9,505 nt of DNA from Oscillospiraceae bacterium. GTDB lineage: Bacteria; Bacillota; Clostridia; Oscillospirales; Ruminococcaceae. Below the pieces are notes generated by a model. It saw only the letters and a list, made by a program, of their open reading frames with translations. It had not been told where the DNA came from and searched no databases. The stretch lies in NCBI GenBank assembly GCA_014796735.1, contig JAAVIG010000001.1, positions 1-9,505 on the forward strand, written 5' to 3'. Numbering within the stretch: the first letter of the stretch is position 1; every line of letters begins with the position of its first letter. Shown one piece after another: positions 6,505-9,505 of the stretch. The position numbers and the translations under genes are program-made.

Positions 6505-6537
6505 AAAGCCAATCGTCAAAAAACGGTTGGCTTTTTT
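6505..6537 (+). terminator. Third hairpin, terminator or attenuator just before the right-hand operon
   Basis: AAAGCCAATCG (6505-6515) pairs with CGGTTGGCTTT (6524-6534) with one wobble pair, loop of eight, then a U run to 6537. It ends 23 bases before the start at 6561, so any promoter for the operon that lies further upstream must be read through it. I see no convincing promoter between 6375 and 6560. Confidence 0.75.
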
Positions 6538-6560
6538 CATTTCACCGAAAGGAGTAAACA

Positions 6561-7127
6561 ATGTTTTTTATTAACAACCCCAACCTCCGAAAGTTTGAAA
6601 CCTTCATGCAGGAAGTTCCCCATTTTCCGCCCAAAGGCACGAAAGTGGATCATGACAAACTTGAGGACGAGATCTTGCTGTTCGAGGTCGAAAAAATCAT
6701 CATCAGCCTTAAACAGCACAAAGGAAAGGAGAGGATCATGAAATTCAGAAACGACCAGCACCGCAGCACCTTTTTAAAAGAGGCGAAAAAGCAAAGCCTC
6801 AAAAACCACAGGCTGATCGCCGCCTTGTATTTGCTGACGGCAGACACTAAGCTGTGGGAAACCGCAAAGAGTTCTGTGGGCAAAGACGACATTGCTTTTG
6901 AACATATTCATTTGAAAAGCGGCACCGAAACTACTTATGCACTGTACTGCGCCGCTAAGGATCTGTACAACGGCAGCAGACATCTTGCCATTGACGATAT
7001 CGCAGATGGCGCAATTGTAAAAAACAAAGTTTTTGTTTTGATCTGCAACGCCATGCTTATCAAAAGAAAAGGACTTGTAGCGGTAATCACAATGAAACAC
7101 TGCGACTGTGGCAGCTATGAGGTCTAA
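6561..7127 (+). CDS. Conserved clostridial mobile-element protein of unknown function
   Basis: The 188-residue product starts at ATG with AAAGGAG six bases before it. I recall similar proteins in clostridial conjugative elements, where the recognisable part starts at MKFRNDQHR, then runs through AALYLLTADTKLWETA, ALYCAAKDLYNGSRHL and ICNAMLIKRKG. Here that conserved part begins at residue 60, and its Met60 codon (6738) also has AAAGGAG six bases upstream. So residues 1-59 may be a small separate unit fused in frame, or translation may start at both sites. No catalytic motif, signal peptide or membrane segment is visible; the protein looks helical and soluble. It is the first gene of the right-hand operon and lies 13 bases before the ArdA-like gene. 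The function is unknown. Confidence 0.75.
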   Translation: MFFINNPNLRKFETFMQEVPHFPPKGTKVDHDKLEDEILLFEVEKIIISLKQHKGKERIMKFRNDQHRSTFLKEAKKQSLKNHRLIAALYLLTADTKLWETAKSSVGKDDIAFEHIHLKSGTETTYALYCAAKDLYNGSRHLAIDDIADGAIVKNKVFVLICNAMLIKRKGLVAVITMKHCDCGSYEV

Positions 7128-7140
7128 ATAAGGAGGAAAA

Positions 7141-8451
7141 ATGATAAAAGCAACAATTCAAAACGCCCCGTACTGCACCGAGATGACCTTCCCATGTACG
7201 GAAACCGAGCTGCTGAAAAGCCTCAGCGAACTTGGCATCGACAAAGAGCGTCTTGCTCCGACAGGTATGATAATCGATATTGAGCCTGCTGAACTGTCAA
7301 CACTTTTGGACTGTGAAGTGAGCCTGGACGCACTGAACTATCTTGGAAAGCGTATGGATGGGATGGATCACCTGGAAGAAAAACAGTTTCTTGCAGTTTT
7401 GTCATGTGACGAATTGAATATGAATTGGGGATTGAAAAACATAATCAACCTCACATTCAATCTTCCTCGCTACATGCTTATCGAAGAAACGGACGATCTT
7501 GAAAAAATTGGTCTTACACATATGCTCAATGTTCGCGGAGCGCTTTTGGAGTCCGAATACACCAACAGTGAATGGCTTGCCGATGAAGGAATGAAGCTTC
7601 TTGATTCCGGCAGCGGAATCGATACCGAGTATGGGAAGATATATGTTAATGAGGACATTTCATTCGAGGAAGTTTTCAATGGCGTTACCTTTCCCGGTTA
7701 CTATTGCGAACCGAATTCGGTTGCGGCGGTCGAAATCGGTTATTTCGATTTGACAGAGCTGGTTGAACTGCCGTGTGAGGATATCGCAATCAAAAAGGCG
7801 CTTTGCAGATTAGGTGCGGACAGCATAAAGGACTGTAAAATTTTAGTTGACTCAACTTTTGACATCTGCAATGAATGGTCGGAGAAGATTTCCGAGGTCG
7901 AAAAAACAAAAGATCTGTTTGGACTGAACGATTTGCTCAAAACAGAAGATATCCGAATCAAACAGGAGCAACCTACCGATTCGCATTCTCAATTCAAAAA
8001 GGTAATTAATGACGCTTCAAAATTTTGTTCCATCTTTGCAAAAGCTGCGCCGTTGAAAGCTGATGGTTTGTCAGGAGATTACCGCTGCCTTGCTGAATTT
8101 AATGGTACAGTGCTTGCGGCAAAATATTCGGAAAAGTATGGGTTTGAGTTTGTAACTTGGGATAGGACATTTGACGGCAAATCGGTATGTCAGGGTAACT
8201 ACCATACCGATTACACTACCGCAAAGGAAGATTTCGCCACTCGTTCGGGATTGGTCGATAGCGATTGTCTTTTTGAAGCTGATGAACTTAAAAGCATACA
8301 CAAGTGTATCGGTTTTGCTTTGGAAAACGACGATAGCCTTGATTTTGAGCAGGAAAAGGAATTGTCCGAGTTAAAAGAAAGGCTTGAGAACCTCATTCCT
8401 ACCCAAACCGAAAATCAGGAGCAGGGCTTTCAGGGTTTGGCTATGCAGTAA
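7141..8451 (+). CDS. ArdA-like antirestriction protein with an added C-terminal module
   Basis: The product has 436 residues and starts at ATG behind AGGAGG. Residues 1 to about 240 resemble the ArdA antirestriction proteins of clostridial conjugative elements: an acidic protein with SLDALNYLGKRMDGM, NIINLTFNLPRYM, GLTHMLNVRGALL and IYVNEDISFEEVFNG. ArdA folds into an elongated, negatively charged mimic of B-form DNA that occupies type I restriction enzymes and so protects incoming DNA. The many Asp and Glu residues fit. Residues from about 316 to 420 form a second unit, with LAEFNGTVLAAKYSEKYGFE and FVTWDRTFDGKSV, which I recognise from other mobile-element proteins but cannot name; a charged helix and a Gln-rich tail end the protein. 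It is longer than classical ArdA (about 165-170 residues). It sits in an operon with a DNA methyltransferase, in keeping with protection against host restriction. Confidence 0.78.
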   Translation: MIKATIQNAPYCTEMTFPCTETELLKSLSELGIDKERLAPTGMIIDIEPAELSTLLDCEVSLDALNYLGKRMDGMDHLEEKQFLAVLSCDELNMNWGLKNIINLTFNLPRYMLIEETDDLEKIGLTHMLNVRGALLESEYTNSEWLADEGMKLLDSGSGIDTEYGKIYVNEDISFEEVFNGVTFPGYYCEPNSVAAVEIGYFDLTELVELPCEDIAIKKALCRLGADSIKDCKILVDSTFDICNEWSEKISEVEKTKDLFGLNDLLKTEDIRIKQEQPTDSHSQFKKVINDASKFCSIFAKAAPLKADGLSGDYRCLAEFNGTVLAAKYSEKYGFEFVTWDRTFDGKSVCQGNYHTDYTTAKEDFATRSGLVDSDCLFEADELKSIHKCIGFALENDDSLDFEQEKELSELKERLENLIPTQTENQEQGFQGLAMQ

Positions 8452-8472
8452 GCTGCAGAAAGGAACTTGGAA

Positions 8473-8895
8473 ATGTTAAGCATTGAAATTACAAAAGGAA
8501 AAACAACCGTTTACTTTGATGCGTCAACAGACGTTTTGTATGACCGCCTCGCATTTGTGGGAGTAAAGGATATTCCGATCAGCGGTACGGATGAGGCAAC
8601 CGTAAAGATTTTCACATGGGATGATGAGAAGCTGGCAGATATGATAAAAGATAAGCTTTCGGACAGCGACAAAATGTCCGAGATCAACGAACTGTGCAGA
8701 AAGGTCACATATCTCCGCCCCGCTGATGAGCAGGCTCTCATGGATAGGTTTGAAAAGGAAAACGCACAGGGCGCAGCGAAGATGACAGAAATCGTTGATG
8801 AAATGGGATTGGAGGTGGTACCGCCGCTTAAACGCTATGATTATATCGAGGGAGATGAGGACGAAGAACCCGTGATGACAGAACCGAACATGTAA
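8473..8895 (+). CDS. Small acidic mobile-element protein, unknown function
   Basis: The product has 140 residues. The ATG at 8473 is chosen because GAAAGGA (8458-8464) lies eight bases before it; the TTG at 8467, two codons earlier, is too close to that site. The protein starts MLSIEITKGKTTVYFDAST, continues with a region of alternating strands and helices, and ends in an acidic tail rich in Glu and Asp (EGDEDEEP). I recognise no family motif. There is no signal peptide, transmembrane helix or cysteine cluster, so it is likely soluble. It follows the ArdA-like gene by 21 bases and precedes the DUF4314 gene by 23, with consistent codon use and ribosome binding sites, so it is a genuine operon member. 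The acidic character would fit a DNA mimic or a partner of ArdA, but that is speculation. Confidence 0.7.
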   Translation: MLSIEITKGKTTVYFDASTDVLYDRLAFVGVKDIPISGTDEATVKIFTWDDEKLADMIKDKLSDSDKMSEINELCRKVTYLRPADEQALMDRFEKENAQGAAKMTEIVDEMGLEVVPPLKRYDYIEGDEDEEPVMTEPNM

Positions 8896-8902
8896 ATAAT
8901 TT

Positions 8903-8915
8903 GAAAGGACGTGAT
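8903..8915 (+). repeat. Repeated ribosome-binding leader, first copy
   Basis: GAAAGGACGTGAT holds the ribosome binding site of the DUF4314 gene and recurs exactly at 9183-9195 before the methyltransferase. Here the ATG follows after AGT; the GTG inside the repeat is out of frame. Confidence 0.6.
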
Positions 8916-8918
8916 AGT

Positions 8919-9179
8919 ATGAAAACAATGAGCGCACAGCAGATCAAGTATTACAAGGAGAAATTCCCTGCCGGAACCCGTGTGCAGCTTGACAGCATGG
9001 GAGATGATCCTAATCCTGTTCCCAAAGGAACAAAAGGCACTGTATCCTATGTGGACGACCTTGGCAGTGTTTTTTGCAAATTTGATAATGGAAGGAGCAT
9101 GGGAATGTGTCCCGAAGTGGATTCGTTCCACATAATTCATGAGCAGGAAGAAAATTTTGAACCTACAATGTCAATGTAA
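8919..9179 (+). CDS. DUF4314 protein
   Basis: This 86-residue protein starts at ATG 8919, nine bases after AAAGGA; a TTG at 8901 lies upstream of the ribosome binding site and is rejected. The core, PAGTRVQLDSMGDDPNPVPK then GTKGTVSYVDD, then CKFDNGRSMG and PEVDSFHII, is the pattern of the DUF4314 family: a small beta-barrel-like domain common in Firmicute plasmids and conjugative elements, of unknown function. It covers almost the whole protein, with a short lysine-containing N-terminus and an acidic tail. It lies 23 bases after the previous gene and 11 before the methyltransferase. The family assignment is fairly secure; a role in DNA or RNA binding is only a guess. Confidence 0.85.
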   Translation: MKTMSAQQIKYYKEKFPAGTRVQLDSMGDDPNPVPKGTKGTVSYVDDLGSVFCKFDNGRSMGMCPEVDSFHIIHEQEENFEPTMSM

Positions 9180-9182
9180 AAA

Positions 9183-9195
9183 GAAAGGACGTGAT
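9183..9195 (+). repeat. Repeated ribosome-binding leader, second copy
   Basis: Exact copy of the 13 bases at 8903-8915, placed before the methyltransferase. No ATG follows it at the expected spacing. Confidence 0.6.
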
Positions 9196-9505
9196 TACAG
9201 CAATTAAGTTTTTTGATTGTTTCGCGGGCATCGGAGGATTCCGCAGCGGATTGGAACAGGCAGGCGGCTTTGAATGTGTCGGTTTTTGCGAGATAGATAC
9301 CAAAGCGGCAGCAGCTTACAGAGCGATGTATGATACGGAAAAGGAGGTCTATTATAGCGACATCACAACAATTGATACAGCAGGAATGCCCGACTTCGAC
9401 TTGCTCACAGGCGGGTTCCCTTGTCAGAGTTTTTCCAATGCTGGCTCTGGAAAAGGATTTGACGATCCCCGAGGAGCTTTATTCTTTGAACTTGCCCGAA
9501 TCATC
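9191..9505 (+). CDS. DNA (cytosine-5) methyltransferase, N-terminal part (runs off window)
   Basis: The first 105 codons are present. Motif I reads FFDCFAGIGGFRSGL (S-adenosylmethionine binding), then CEID, DITTID, and motif IV GGFPCQSFSNAG with the catalytic Cys at residue 78 if translation starts at GTG 9191. These identify a C5 cytosine methyltransferase, which moves a methyl group from S-adenosylmethionine to cytosine in a specific DNA sequence. The later ENV and target-recognition motifs lie beyond the window. The start is uncertain: no ATG is available, GTG 9191 is only one base from AAAGGA, and by homology the protein should begin near IKFFD, where an ATT codon (9203) stands. It is the last visible gene of the operon that includes the ArdA-like protein and may protect the element from host restriction; no restriction partner is visible. 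Confidence 0.9.
   Translation, partial: MITAIKFFDCFAGIGGFRSGLEQAGGFECVGFCEIDTKAAAAYRAMYDTEKEVYYSDITTIDTAGMPDFDLLTGGFPCQSFSNAGSGKGFDDPRGALFFELARII

Noticed and set aside
1..9505. CRISPR array or insertion sequence
   Set aside because: No regularly spaced repeats, transposase motifs or terminal inverted repeats were seen.

Overview
The window looks like an accessory region of a low-GC Clostridia-type Firmicute, probably a gut relative of Ruminococcus or Eubacterium. Evidence is the consensus sigma-A promoter, GGAGG-type ribosome binding sites, U-tailed terminators, and a gene set (ArdA-like, DUF4314, cytosine methyltransferase) typical of clostridial conjugative elements. No species can be named from the sequence.

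Left part (1-6284) is an AT-rich block of likely defence genes. On the minus strand a TIR-domain protein (71-745) overlaps by four bases the start of a second gene that leaves the window (1-74). Divergently, a strong TTGACA-17-TATAAT promoter (958-986) precedes a TTG-started AAA ATPase with a DUF4143-like C-terminus (1044-2297). Next, probably in the same operon, is a 246-residue protein with a possible NAD-processing TNT/ADP-ribosyltransferase-like core and a C-terminal zinc ribbon (2342-3082). Then comes an apparently complete retron: an OLD-family ATPase-TOPRIM effector (3158-5077), a 187-nt intergenic element that folds like an msr-msd RNA (5080-5266), a terminator-like hairpin (5265-5301) and a YADD reverse transcriptase (5316-6284).

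Middle part (6285-6560) is a junction. Twenty-six bases after the reverse transcriptase stop lies a 64-nt stretch matching the 3' portion of a tRNA-Asn(GTT) gene without its matching 5' acceptor and D-stem strands. Its terminator and two more terminators follow. Base composition changes visibly here. I read it as the displaced end of an att site in a tRNA gene, with the defence block inserted beside it.

Right part (6561-9505) is more GC-rich and reads as one plus-strand operon with short gaps and A/G-rich ribosome binding sites: a clostridial mobile-element protein of unknown function, an ArdA-like antirestriction protein with an extra C-terminal module, a small acidic unknown protein, a DUF4314 protein, and the first third or so of a C5 cytosine methyltransferase running off the end. 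ArdA and the methyltransferase would both protect incoming element DNA from host restriction. The left block would protect the host or the element from phage: the retron effector, TIR protein and TNT-like protein all suggest abortive-type mechanisms, but none of this is shown by sequence alone.
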